Of a stretch of 27,698 nt of DNA, positions 15,501 through 24,698 are shown in pieces. Origin of the DNA: an uncultured Eubacteriales bacterium (GTDB lineage: Bacteria > Bacillota > Clostridia > Oscillospirales > CAG-272); the NCBI GenBank assembly GCA_934365155.1, contig CAKRMZ010000020.1:1-27698 (forward strand). The letters are read 5' to 3'. How positions within the stretch are numbered: position 1 is the stretch's first letter; every line of letters starts with the position of its first letter. The notes under the pieces were generated by a model. It searched no databases. It saw only the letters and a list, made by a program, of their open reading frames with translations, and was not told where the DNA came from. The position numbers and the translations under genes are program-made.

Positions 15501-18500
15501 TCATGCTTTGAACCGTAAAATATCAATTTCACAATTTAAAGAAAAGGAATACAAAATCAGCTCATCGACGGGCTTCTGTGTTAAAATTTCGCAGGCAGAT
15601 TTATAATACAGAAGTGAATTTTGATATCTCTCGACAAGTGCCGCTTTTGCGTCATTTATACTAAAATCATCCGATAGTCTAAAATAATCGGTTTTATAAT
15701 CAACGACACAAATTCCTCCGTCGTCCTTTTCAAAGAAACAGTCGATCACTCCCTGCACTAAAATTTCTTCATTGTATAAATCGGATTTTAAGAATTCATC
15801 ATTGCTGAAATCCGACGCCGGAAGCAATACATTGAACCGCTTTTCTCGCCATATTTGTTTCGCTTTTTCAATTCTTCGGTATAGGGGAGATCGTAAAAAA
15901 CGTTCTATGGCACCGACAGAAATCAAAGAAGCCATTTGCGCGGTAATAAAGCCATGTTCCTTCAGAAAATCGATCTCACATAATACCCCGTTTTGCTTGA
16001 TACGCTCAAAATCGCAGAATTGCATAAAAGTATGAGTTGCCGTTCCCCGCTCTGCACCGGAATGAGAATTCGGCAGATCGCTTTCTAAAAAATTCGGTCT
16101 GCGTTTTAAAATTTTGCGATAATCTTCATCACTGCGCAGTAATATACCATCTTCATCCTCATCCAATACGCCGGGATACAATTTAGAAATTGTGAGCTTT
16201 GCCGGGATTTTTACAGATGCATTCTGTGCGTATCGAAAGGACAGATGCTTTTGTATCTGCATTCGAAAAGGCTCTCCGGTTTCCATTGTTTGAATGGGTG
16301 GACTCGGGATAGAAAGATCTTTTTCATGGTACGGTTCTGGCTGTATTATGTGTATGTTTTCAGTGCGGTCGCCGTAAGCCAGTAAAATTAAATCCAAATA
16401 GGAAGAGCACTTTTGAATGGCATAAGGATTTACATGTCCTGATTTTTTAGTTGCATCCGCTATATACTCCGCGGCTCCTTTTTTTTCGGCGGTAATGAAA
16501 AGTTGCTCGCGGGCACGCGTTACCGCAACATATAAAATGCGCAGCTCCTCTGCACGTTGCCGTGCACGAATTACGTCCGCTAAAATATTACGATAAGGAG
16601 TATCATACCTTGCGAGGCCTGTCTCATCGCAAAGCTTCGGTGCAGCGCCGAAATATTCATTCAATAAAAATGGTGCCCGTGTATCGGATTCGTTGAATTG
16701 ACGTCCGGTATTGGATAAAAAGCAAACCGGAAATTCTAAGCCTTTCGATTGATGAATTGACATGATGTGAACTGCATTCTCCTCAGCGCCTGAGGTCGGC
16801 AAATCAAATTTTGTGTTCTCTTCAATCATATCGTTCATGTAAGAGACAAATTGATACAGTCCACGGAAATTTCCCTGTTCATATCGTCTTGCATAGTCAT
16901 AAAGCATCATTAAATTTGCACGGCTTTGCTCGATGGCAACGGGGTTTAAAATTTCATTATCGGATATTTTTGAGACCAAGGATAGAATTCCGGTGTCGCA
17001 AAAAATATACCATATCAATTGATCGGTGGACAAAGCACGCGCCTTTTCACGATATTCACGCAGCTTCTTTAAAAAATATTCTCCTTTTTGCATGTGGGTT
17101 TCGGCGCAGAATAGTTTCAGTGCCTGATACAGACTTCCCTCTTGGTTTTTCTTTCGAATATGAATCAGTTCGTCTAAATTAAAACCGAACAAAGGACTTT
17201 TTAAAACACCGGTCAAGTAGATATCGCGGTTCGGATTGTCAATTGTATATAACAAGTTCAGCATTAACAGAATTTCTGCACTTTCAAAGAAGCTTTTCGT
17301 AACGGAATTTGTTACTGCAATTTTGTGATTTTGAAGCGCTTTTTCAAATTCCAATGCCGTAATCTTAGCCGATCGAATCAAAATAACAATATCCTTTGCT
17401 TCAATCGGGGAGCCGTCATCTTTCGGTGTTCCGAGCAAGCCTTGAATTTTTTCCGCTACAAAGCGCGCTTCCGCAGCGGGTTGTTCCACTTCAGATTCTT
17501 CCTCTTCGTCATCTGACTCCGCTATATAGACATTGACATCCCGTGATATCGATATGCCGTCAGGCTTTGAACAGATTAAGTCATCCTCTTTGCCATATCG
17601 AAAATCCCCCGCGTTTTGAGAAAAGAGAAGCCCGCATACCGAATTCGTAAAATCAATAATATTATGATCGGAGCGGAAATTATTCGATAAAAAAATCAAA
17701 CGACCGCCGTCACCCGATGTAAATAATTTGCGTTTTTGGTCGAATATATCGGCGGATGCCCCGCGAAAACCGTAAATGCTCTGCTTTATATCTCCAACCA
17801 TAAAACGATTGCTGCCGTTTGAAATCATTGAAAAAATGAGTTCTTGAATGGGGTTAATGTCCTGATATTCATCAATATAAATCTCATCGAAGCGTTCCTG
17901 TATCGAACATGCAAGTGCAGTCGGCCCCTGCTCTTTATCATCCCAAAGCAGTTGTTTTGCATAAATTTCCACGTCCGAAAAGTCCATCAGGTTTCTCTCT
18001 TTTTTTTCACGGAGCAGACGCTTTTCGAATTCTGTATAGATGACATACAAATCATGCAACAGACAGGTGCTTGCCTGAGAGAGGGCCTCTATTTTGTTTT
18101 TATACTTTGCCTGTTCCCTGCAAAAGCGCTCATAATTTTCTTCAAATCCCAAAATGCTAAAATTATCCGGTTCACTTGAATCCACATTTCTATCCACTGA
18201 AACGGAACTTGTAAATTCATCGGAAAATATCGAAAAATATTGACTATACAATGTTTTTTTCGCATCCAAAAAGGCAGTACGTATTTTTTTGCATTCTTCC
18301 GTTCTGTCGCTTATATGTTCTTTTTTTACACCGCGCCCAAGCTCCGGAAAATCCGTACATAAAAATGTTTTGCAAAGTTTATCGGTATCCCGATTCTCAA
18401 TATGATAGAGAATTTCCCCGATAAAATTATATTCCGCCCGGAAAGCCGGCTCATAATTTTTCCGCAGGATTTCATTATCACAAAACAGCGGCAATATCTC

Positions 18501-19214
18501 CTCATATTGCATTTTAAAATATTCAAATTGTGTTTTAACTGCGGCAGTGATGGTTTGGCCGTATTTGGAATTCCAAAAATCTTTGGCACAGTGAATGGAT
18601 TGCAATTCACTGCAACTGTTGGTTAAAAGCTCGATTCCGCCTGTCAATGGCAGCATCTTATTATAATTTTCAATCAGAATATCCGTTAAAGCTTCGGTTG
18701 TTTTGACTGCCGTAAAATGCGATACAAATACTTCAAAATCCAACCGGAGTTTCGGGGCACACTCCCCTTCATATACCGCATCAACCAGTTCCTGCATGAC
18801 TTCTTTTTTTAATAGCAGTGCTTCGGATTCATCAGCCAAACGCATGCCGGGCGGGAGTCCTAAGGCTGTAAGATTTGAACGTATGAGCTGAAGGCAAAAG
18901 CTGTGAATCGTTGAGATCTGTGCTTCGGGTAAAAGAAGTAACTGATGGCGTATAGACCGATTGGCAGGATCTTTTTTCAAAGCATCATTGAGAGATGTGC
19001 GTATGCGGCAACGCAGTTCTTCTGCTGCCGACCGCGTAAAAGTCACTACCAAAATTCTGCGAACATCCAAAGGCTGTGTATCACGGATCAGGCGACGAAT
19101 CAACCGTTCTGTTAGAACCGCTGTTTTCCCGCTTCCGGCAGCAGCGGAAAGCAGTAAATTCTCATGGCGAGACTCAATTGCATTTAGCTGAGCATCTGTC
19201 CACGTTCTCTCCAT
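15501..19214 (-). CDS. addA: ATP-dependent helicase/nuclease subunit A (AddA)
   Basis: AddA is the helicase-nuclease subunit of AddAB, which resects double-strand breaks to Chi-like sites for RecA loading (the Bacillota counterpart of RecBCD). All UvrD/SF1A motifs are present in order: AAAGSGKT (~24-31), VTFTRSAAEEL, IYIDEYQDINPIQ, VGDIKQSIYGFRGA, SNNFRSDHNI, MSIHQSKGLEFPV and LYVAVTRAREQ. The C-terminal RecB-type nuclease shows VQGVIDCFF followed by VVDYKTDYF. The length (1237 aa) is typical. Start choice is open: the ATG at 19214 lies 11 nt after AAGGAG and a TTG at 19220 lies 5 nt after it. The gene begins about 16 bp after addB, whose stop codon touches the ribosome binding site. It is the last gene of the queG-addB-addA operon. 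Confidence 0.96.
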   Translation of the reverse strand: MERTWTDAQLNAIESRHENLLLSAAAGSGKTAVLTERLIRRLIRDTQPLDVRRILVVTFTRSAAEELRCRIRTSLNDALKKDPANRSIRHQLLLLPEAQISTIHSFCLQLIRSNLTALGLPPGMRLADESEALLLKKEVMQELVDAVYEGECAPKLRLDFEVFVSHFTAVKTTEALTDILIENYNKMLPLTGGIELLTNSCSELQSIHCAKDFWNSKYGQTITAAVKTQFEYFKMQYEEILPLFCDNEILRKNYEPAFRAEYNFIGEILYHIENRDTDKLCKTFLCTDFPELGRGVKKEHISDRTEECKKIRTAFLDAKKTLYSQYFSIFSDEFTSSVSVDRNVDSSEPDNFSILGFEENYERFCREQAKYKNKIEALSQASTCLLHDLYVIYTEFEKRLLREKKERNLMDFSDVEIYAKQLLWDDKEQGPTALACSIQERFDEIYIDEYQDINPIQELIFSMISNGSNRFMVGDIKQSIYGFRGASADIFDQKRKLFTSGDGGRLIFLSNNFRSDHNIIDFTNSVCGLLFSQNAGDFRYGKEDDLICSKPDGISISRDVNVYIAESDDEEEESEVEQPAAEARFVAEKIQGLLGTPKDDGSPIEAKDIVILIRSAKITALEFEKALQNHKIAVTNSVTKSFFESAEILLMLNLLYTIDNPNRDIYLTGVLKSPLFGFNLDELIHIRKKNQEGSLYQALKLFCAETHMQKGEYFLKKLREYREKARALSTDQLIWYIFCDTGILSLVSKISDNEILNPVAIEQSRANLMMLYDYARRYEQGNFRGLYQFVSYMNDMIEENTKFDLPTSGAEENAVHIMSIHQSKGLEFPVCFLSNTGRQFNESDTRAPFLLNEYFGAAPKLCDETGLARYDTPYRNILADVIRARQRAEELRILYVAVTRAREQLFITAEKKGAAEYIADATKKSGHVNPYAIQKCSSYLDLILLAYGDRTENIHIIQPEPYHEKDLSIPSPPIQTMETGEPFRMQIQKHLSFRYAQNASVKIPAKLTISKLYPGVLDEDEDGILLRSDEDYRKILKRRPNFLESDLPNSHSGAERGTATHTFMQFCDFERIKQNGVLCEIDFLKEHGFITAQMASLISVGAIERFLRSPLYRRIEKAKQIWREKRFNVLLPASDFSNDEFLKSDLYNEEILVQGVIDCFFEKDDGGICVVDYKTDYFRLSDDFSINDAKAALVERYQNSLLYYKSACEILTQKPVDELILYSFSLNCEIDILRFKA

Positions 19215-19230
19215 AAACAACTCTTCTCCT

Positions 19231-22200
19231 TTATAAAATCCGACAAATTGTCTTCATGGGGCAATATTCGCATTGAGCACGGCAGGATCTGAGTTTTCCG
19301 TCCGAGTCCTTATAAATTCCCAAAGCATCGGCACTGCCGCTTTTCAGTTTCTCTGCGATTTTTGTCACTGAATCGCGAATATCACGCATTAAATGGTAAA
19401 AGGTTTCTTGATCGGCCATATTTTTGATGCAGGCCTGACGAAACTCACCGTTCTTTTTGATGCTAACCGGTAAAAATCGTCCCTGCAATCCCGGCTCCAT
19501 CGCCTCGACAATATCACGATCGGATATTAAAAGCCCCTGGCGTCCCATCGTTTTATCCGATTCTCGACACACCTCAAAAAAATCCGGCTTGGAGGCAAAG
19601 GATAAGCTCGGCGGCTTTGTATACATATACAATACTCCGGCCGGAATAATGTTTTCACCGAAAGCAGACGGCTTTGCCTCACATAATGTGGAGAGATATA
19701 GAAAAAGCTGCATGTTGCGTCCTTTTTTGATCTCATCCAAATCGAATTTCCGACTGCCGGTTTTATAATCGATCACACGCAAATAGGTTTTGTTATCCTG
19801 TGTATATGTGTCAATCCGATCCACTGCCCCGAAAATACGCACGGTACAGCCGTCAGAAAGCAAAATTTTTGAAGATTGTCTCTCGGCAGCATTTTCACCG
19901 ATTGAATATTCAAAGGCGCAAGGGTAGAACTTGGAGGTTAAAAACTCCTCCGATAAATTCTTTACGGCTACCAGCGCGGCACGTTCTAAGCGTTTGCTTA
20001 ATATGCCGAGCTTGCCGTCGGCGTGTCCTTGACCGAACATGGATGTTGTATAGGACTCCGTCAGCGCATGGATGTATTCCGGAAGCTTTTCTCCATGTTG
20101 TCCGTAAACCTCCGAGCGGGTTTCCGAGTTGCAGAACGCCTTTAGAAATTTAAAAAATACATCATGCATAAAAGTGCCGATATCGGCATCGCGAATTTCA
20201 TTTTTTTTCTGCTCTTTTAATTTTAAAATGTATTTTAAATAAAATGATAATCGGCAGTTGGTGTAACATTCCAAGCGGGAATAAGATAGAGAAACCTCGC
20301 TTCCGAAAAGCAACTGTACTGTTTCCGGCGTGATCTTTGTATGAATTTCGCTGATTTTTTGTTCGGAAAGCTTGAGCTGATACTGAAACAGCGCGTCTTC
20401 CCTGTAATAATCGCGCACAGCTTGTCCCAGTGCACAATCCGGATATTGAATTGCAACTTCAAGAGCGCATTGCTTGCTGTGTAAGCGTTGAAGAGGCGGC
20501 AAAGCGAAGACTTTTTCCACGCTGATATGCGGAAAGATTCGGAGGATTTCATCATAAACGACAGAGGGACGTTGAGAAGTGCCGTCCGCTGCATAGCGGC
20601 TGCAGCTGATCATTATTTCCTTTTGAGGCAGTGAAGCGACCGAATAAAAGCAAAACATTTCGTCTCTGACTCGCTTTTCCGCATCGGCAGACAGTTCAAT
20701 ACCGGCCTCTTTCAGCATTTCACGGTCATATTCTTCAAGCAATCCCCGATTTTTATCCGCACTTGGGAATTGTCCTTCATTGGTCCCGGGAATATATATT
20801 TTTTCGATTTCGTCGGAACGGATCAAAGCTGCTTCCGCTATCATTACTTCATCCGGAGAAGAGGGGATTTTGCCGATGTCAACATCGCCGATTACAGCCT
20901 GCAGAAGTTGACGATACGCAGAACAGCTGCACTCCATATCACCGGCGGCAAAAACAAGCTCCTCAAGGCTCTGCATTAATGCGTCCCAAAGTGTGGCAAA
21001 TTCCCGCAAAATGATAATATGATCCTCGTCTGCATTTTGCTCGTGCGTCGTGAGCTGATCCTCTAAATTTAAAGATTCCAGATAAGTGATTAATGCGCAG
21101 GAAATGCTTTTTACCGTTGCTTTATCTTCCCGAAGCACAGAAAATAACGGTTCGGTGGAATCTAATAGGTAGCGACGGATCTCGTTCATTTCCGCGACAC
21201 GCTCACGTCCTTGGTCGGTCCATATGTTTGTAAATCCGTCCGGATTCATATTAAAATCTTCATCAACGGCAAATCTTTTTCCGCTGATGTTCCACATGGT
21301 TACATAATTTTCAAAGCGATCACACTGCTCATCACTGATACCGCACAAACCGGTCTTTATGTAAGCGATTAAATCCTTTTGTCGGTACTGATGCTCATAA
21401 ACCGACAACACAGAAAAAATAAGCTGAATTAAGGGTTTTGCACAAATATCGTCTCTTTTTGAAAAGAAAAACGGAATGTTGTATTTTTGAAATACTGCAT
21501 CGATGATCCCATCATACCGATTGCAATTGCGGATTGCTACGGCAAAGTCACGATATCGGGCACCGTTTTTTACGGCCGAAGCGATGTCTGCAGCGATCCA
21601 TTCTGCCTCATCAAAAGGCGTATTGCATTCAAGCAGACGAATATGCCTCGGCACTTCACTATAACAGGCATTGTCCGATACAGTCTGTCGAAATAATTGC
21701 TCCTCTAAAATGCGCAGTTCCTCATTCTGAGCGCGGTAATTTTTATTTAATTGCACGGGGATCGCAACTGCAGTATTCTGCTTCGCGGCTGTACGAATCA
21801 GCTTATGATAAAAATCATCAATTTCTTTGAATAAATCTTCATCCCCGTTTACCGGACAATCAATGCTGATTGTTACCCTCTCGGCTTGCCTTAGTATCTC
21901 AGAAAACACCGAAAACTGCTGTGGCGTAAATCCCTGAAATCCATCAAAATAAACGTCTGCTCCCGCAAAAAAAGAATGGTTTTTTAAAGTTTTTGCAAGT
22001 TTTGTCAATGCATCGGCGGGATCATCGTACCTCTCATGCAATACTATATTGTTTGCTGAAAATATCATCGTAATATCAGCAATTTTATCCCGAAGCGCTG
22101 TGCTTGATGCTGGCAGTTTATCGATGCAATCATTCAGCATCGGCGGCGTAATATTGTACATTTTAAACTCGGTTAATACATCAAGCAAACTGTCTAAGAG

Positions 22201-22545
22201 TGCAATATTCGAAATATTTATATCTCCGAAACTGCGCAGTGCAGGGGCAATCGAACACATCGTTCGCCAAAGGATCACCCGTTTGGTGCCACGTCCGATG
22301 GGCGAATAGGAAAGTTCTCCGTAACGCCTCGCCACATGGTTCGGCAACCGGGAAAAATTCAAAACCTCAAGACCGGAGCTGTCCACGTCCTTCAGCATCC
22401 GCGCAAGCCTGCGCTCCGCGTAAACCGCATTTTGCTGCGGTGTAATAAAAAATACTTTATTGTCCTTTTCAACACTCTGTTTAATTTGCTTGTAAATATA
22501 TGTGCTTTTTCCGCTCCCCGCACGTCCGTTCACCAAACAAAGCAT
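19231..22545 (-). CDS. addB: ATP-dependent helicase/deoxyribonuclease subunit B (AddB)
   Basis: AddB is the second nuclease subunit of AddAB and recognises Chi in the Bacillus enzyme. The 1104-aa product begins MLCLVNGRAGSGKST, with a Walker A motif at residues 7-14, as is typical for AddB. The helicase-like middle is degenerate, as expected. The C-terminal nuclease shows GAVDRIDTY and RVIDYKTGSR (~905-930). The iron-sulphur ligands are visible: C764 in NCRLSFYLKYIL, and C1092, C1095 and C1101 in the C-x2-C-x5-C tail. The start has GGAGG 6 nt upstream. The gene follows the membrane-protein gene by 12 bp and precedes addA by a similar gap, so the three are co-transcribed. Confidence 0.96.
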   Translation of the reverse strand: MLCLVNGRAGSGKSTYIYKQIKQSVEKDNKVFFITPQQNAVYAERRLARMLKDVDSSGLEVLNFSRLPNHVARRYGELSYSPIGRGTKRVILWRTMCSIAPALRSFGDINISNIALLDSLLDVLTEFKMYNITPPMLNDCIDKLPASSTALRDKIADITMIFSANNIVLHERYDDPADALTKLAKTLKNHSFFAGADVYFDGFQGFTPQQFSVFSEILRQAERVTISIDCPVNGDEDLFKEIDDFYHKLIRTAAKQNTAVAIPVQLNKNYRAQNEELRILEEQLFRQTVSDNACYSEVPRHIRLLECNTPFDEAEWIAADIASAVKNGARYRDFAVAIRNCNRYDGIIDAVFQKYNIPFFFSKRDDICAKPLIQLIFSVLSVYEHQYRQKDLIAYIKTGLCGISDEQCDRFENYVTMWNISGKRFAVDEDFNMNPDGFTNIWTDQGRERVAEMNEIRRYLLDSTEPLFSVLREDKATVKSISCALITYLESLNLEDQLTTHEQNADEDHIIILREFATLWDALMQSLEELVFAAGDMECSCSAYRQLLQAVIGDVDIGKIPSSPDEVMIAEAALIRSDEIEKIYIPGTNEGQFPSADKNRGLLEEYDREMLKEAGIELSADAEKRVRDEMFCFYSVASLPQKEIMISCSRYAADGTSQRPSVVYDEILRIFPHISVEKVFALPPLQRLHSKQCALEVAIQYPDCALGQAVRDYYREDALFQYQLKLSEQKISEIHTKITPETVQLLFGSEVSLSYSRLECYTNCRLSFYLKYILKLKEQKKNEIRDADIGTFMHDVFFKFLKAFCNSETRSEVYGQHGEKLPEYIHALTESYTTSMFGQGHADGKLGILSKRLERAALVAVKNLSEEFLTSKFYPCAFEYSIGENAAERQSSKILLSDGCTVRIFGAVDRIDTYTQDNKTYLRVIDYKTGSRKFDLDEIKKGRNMQLFLYLSTLCEAKPSAFGENIIPAGVLYMYTKPPSLSFASKPDFFEVCRESDKTMGRQGLLISDRDIVEAMEPGLQGRFLPVSIKKNGEFRQACIKNMADQETFYHLMRDIRDSVTKIAEKLKSGSADALGIYKDSDGKLRSCRAQCEYCPMKTICRIL

Positions 22546-22557
22546 TTTTTCCTCCGA

Positions 22558-23256
22558 TTATACCGCTTCAATTATTTTCAAATTCTCTATCTTATTCAGC
22601 CGCTTTTTTAAATAAATATAAAAGCTTGGCCGCATTACATACAGATTGTTTTGAGTTTGTTTTGAAATGTAAAAAAGATCGTGATAATAGTCTGAAGTTA
22701 AAAAAAATACGGTTGCATCGTCACTTTCGGCGATATTGCAAATGCTTCTTTTATAAAAACAGTCCTTTTTTCCCCAAGGCTCCCCGATGGAAAAAACATA
22801 TAATTTTTTAATATTTTCAATTTCTTTTAATAAACGATTTGCCCGACTGCGATATAAAAACGGCATGGCAGCGGTCGACAGAATTAAAAAAGGAAGTGAA
22901 ACCGCAAAGACAATTCCGACGAAGAACAAAGTCGCACTGGTTTCAATTAAAAATACGATTCCGGAAAAAAGCTTTAATAATTTTGCAACTAAAAAGTATT
23001 TTCGAATAAAACTGAATGCTTTTTGAATATTGAGCCACAGCGTAGACATGATAAAGCGACGGTAAATATACGATAATGCAAAACGTTGATTTAGCAAATA
23101 ATTTCGCATATCGGCATTCTGGCACCGTCTTTGCAGCTCACTTATCGTATGTTCCGGAAAAAAATTATCCTTCCCTTGCAACTGTTTTATTTTTCGGCGG
23201 AGTTGTGCATTTTCCGCTCGCAAAGCGGCAACCTCCTCCTGCAAATCACGTCCCAT
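22558..23256 (-). CDS. Uncharacterised coiled-coil membrane protein in the queG-addBA operon
   Basis: I do not recognise this 232-aa protein. It starts MGRDLQEEVAALRAENAQL, a charged coiled coil of about 30 residues with clear heptads. A basic helical stretch follows (~45-85), then two hydrophobic segments, roughly residues 97-112 and 113-140 (SGIVFLIETSATLFF and VGIVFAVSLPFLILSTA). A C-terminal soluble domain of about 80 residues contains FSIGEPWGKKDCFYKRS and FFLTSDYYHDLF. The ATG at 23256 overlaps the end of the queG-like gene by 11 bp, so translation is probably coupled; a GGAG lies about 12 nt upstream. An in-frame start further upstream would lie deep inside queG and is less likely. The C-terminal block is vaguely like glycosyltransferase N-termini, but I do not assign that. 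Confidence 0.75.
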   Translation of the reverse strand: MGRDLQEEVAALRAENAQLRRKIKQLQGKDNFFPEHTISELQRRCQNADMRNYLLNQRFALSYIYRRFIMSTLWLNIQKAFSFIRKYFLVAKLLKLFSGIVFLIETSATLFFVGIVFAVSLPFLILSTAAMPFLYRSRANRLLKEIENIKKLYVFSIGEPWGKKDCFYKRSICNIAESDDATVFFLTSDYYHDLFYISKQTQNNLYVMRPSFYIYLKKRLNKIENLKIIEAV

Positions 23257-24112
23257 TGATTTTGTCAGCTCCGTTTTCTTCCAAAATTTTAAGATTTCGC
23301 AAAATGCAATTTCGGCCTCGCCAGGCAAAAGCACGTGTGCGAAATGTTTCTTTATCCATAGTTTGAATCATGTCAGAATGAATTCGGTTTACGGCATTAT
23401 CTTGAAAATATGCAATTTCCGTATAGATACTTCCCTTTTGAATTGCCCTTTGGGTAATTGGACAGTTTAATTGGCAAATATCACAGCCCCAGGCCGTTTG
23501 ATATTTTCGAATTGCCGCAATTTCCGCATCACTAAGTTCTCCCTTTTTTTGCGTTACCATAGAAAGGCAGTCAATGCCGTCCCGATATACGGGGCATGAA
23601 TTCGTGCAATTGCGGCAATGCAAGCACTGCGGCGCCGGTTTCTGAGGGGGACTTTGAAAATGATACATAGATACCGGCATATCACTGATGATTTCCGAAA
23701 TAAAAATAAAAGAAGAATATTCTTCCGTTAATAGCAAATGGTTGTCACCGATTGTTCCCAGTCCGCTCAGAAGCGCGGCATGACGCTCATCAATCGGAGA
23801 ATTGTCGCTAAATCCCGCAAAGGTATATCCGGGATATAATTCCTGCAGCAATTCGGATAACTCCGATAGAAAGCGTTTGAAAAATACATGGTAATCCGGA
23901 ATCGCCGCGTAAAGGGAAATATTACGTTGTGGATCTTCTAAAACGGATTTTACAAGGTATGGTACCAAAATTAGAAATACGCTTTTGGGAGTATGATCTC
24001 CAAAGTATTTAAAAATCTTGTCTTGTGCAAGAATATGACACTGATTAAAATCCAATACCGAATAGAGTTTTATCTTTTCTTTTTCAAAAAAATCAAGCAA
24101 TCTTTTTTCCAT
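23246..24112 (-). CDS. queG: Epoxyqueuosine reductase-like iron-sulphur protein
   Basis: QueG reduces epoxyqueuosine to queuosine in tRNA with cobalamin and two [4Fe-4S] clusters. The 288-aa product shows the DNSPIDERHAALLSGLGTIG block (~108-127), where the family carries its catalytic Asp and cobalamin-binding residues. The double-cluster cysteines are present: C163, C166, C169, C173, then C182, and finally C210, C213, C217 in WGCDICQLNCP. It is shorter than the E. coli or Bacillus enzymes because the C-terminal HEAT-like tRNA-binding region is missing. It may therefore be a family variant rather than a proven QueG. I prefer the ATG at 24112, which has GAGG 7 nt upstream, over a TTG two codons earlier. 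It is the first gene of the operon and overlaps the next gene by 11 bp. Confidence 0.8.
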   Translation of the reverse strand: MEKRLLDFFEKEKIKLYSVLDFNQCHILAQDKIFKYFGDHTPKSVFLILVPYLVKSVLEDPQRNISLYAAIPDYHVFFKRFLSELSELLQELYPGYTFAGFSDNSPIDERHAALLSGLGTIGDNHLLLTEEYSSFIFISEIISDMPVSMYHFQSPPQKPAPQCLHCRNCTNSCPVYRDGIDCLSMVTQKKGELSDAEIAAIRKYQTAWGCDICQLNCPITQRAIQKGSIYTEIAYFQDNAVNRIHSDMIQTMDKETFRTRAFAWRGRNCILRNLKILEENGADKINGT

Positions 24113-24142
24113 ATACAATCCTCTATATTCGTATTTATAAAT

Positions 24143-24171
24143 ATTATATCATGTTTTTGACTTGCTTTCAA
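24143..24171 (-). promoter_or_regulatory. Sigma-A promoter of the queG-addBA operon
   Basis: On the minus strand, TTGAAA (24166-24171), a 17-bp spacer and a perfect TATAAT (24143-24148). It lies about 30 bp before the queG start. Confidence 0.85.
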
Positions 24172-24228
24172 TTCATCTTACTAAGTTCCGAAAAAGATAT
24201 TAAAAATTATGCAATTTGTGAAAGAGAA

Positions 24229-24257
24229 GCATATTTTCAGCAGTTTTCCGATATATA
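24229..24257 (+). promoter_or_regulatory. Sigma-E-like promoter of spoIIID
   Basis: GCATATT (24229-24235) matches the sigma-E -35 consensus KMATAWW at all 7 positions. GATATATA (24250-24257), 14 bp downstream, matches 5 of 8 positions of the -10 consensus. The predicted start near 24264 fits an ATG at 24293. spoIIID is a sigma-E target in Bacillus subtilis, which agrees. Confidence 0.45.
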
Positions 24258-24292
24258 TGAACTATGAAAATACGGAAAGTCGGTGTAAGACG

Positions 24293-24613
24293 ATGATATA
24301 TTTTTCAGAAGATAAGACCCAACGCTGCATAGTATTTGCTAATTACATTATTGAAAATAACGCTACGGTACGCTCGGCAGCCGCAAAATTCGGAATCAGC
24401 AAAAGCACAGTTCATAAAGATATCACAGAAAAACTGCAATCCGTCAATCCGGCATTATATGAAGCAGTTAAAAAAATTCTTGAAAAAAACAAGGCCGAAC
24501 GGCATATGCGCGGCGGCGAGGCAACCAAAAATAAATATATAAAAGAAAAAGAAATCAAGATGATAAACGAAGTTAAATTACATACGGGCAACTTACTTCA
24601 TAGTAAAGCTTAA
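24293..24613 (+). CDS. spoIIID: Sporulation transcriptional regulator SpoIIID
   Basis: SpoIIID is the small DNA-binding regulator of mother-cell genes during sporulation. It acts after sigma-E and is needed for sigK expression in Bacillus. The core is highly diagnostic: YIIENNATVRSAAAKFG, ISKSTVHKDITEKL (helix-turn-helix, ~25-44) and KAERHMRGGEATKNKY (~66-82, the basic C-terminal DNA-contacting region). I chose the ATG at 24293 (MIYFSEDKTQ, 106 aa). This gives a near-family length and lies downstream of the sigma-E-like promoter; the open frame extends 28 codons further but would include that promoter. The ribosome binding site is weak (GGTG). The tail of about 20 residues after KNKY differs from the B. 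subtilis protein. The gene is divergent from queG, and no clear terminator follows. Confidence 0.93.
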   Translation: MIYFSEDKTQRCIVFANYIIENNATVRSAAAKFGISKSTVHKDITEKLQSVNPALYEAVKKILEKNKAERHMRGGEATKNKYIKEKEIKMINEVKLHTGNLLHSKA

Positions 24614-24663
24614 AAATACATCGCTGTGGCTGAAGAGCCCCTGCGGTTTCGTTTCAAAGTCTA

Positions 24664-24692
24664 TTGACATTTTAAAAAAAATCAAATATAAT
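24664..24692 (+). promoter_or_regulatory. Sigma-A promoter of the ABC transporter operon
   Basis: A consensus TTGACA (24664-24669) and a consensus TATAAT (24687-24692) are separated by exactly 17 bp, the strongest promoter in the window. The predicted start near 24699 is the first base of a perfect inverted repeat. Confidence 0.85.
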
Positions 24693-24698
24693 AAATAC

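Noticed and set aside
24209..24292. Upstream extension of spoIIID to a 134-aa protein
   Set aside because: The added segment contains the sigma-E-like promoter, has no ribosome binding site and no counterpart in known SpoIIID.
24624..24660. The GC-richer stretch with GGCTGAAGAGCC as a spoIIID terminator
   Set aside because: The stem is only 4 bp and no T-run follows.
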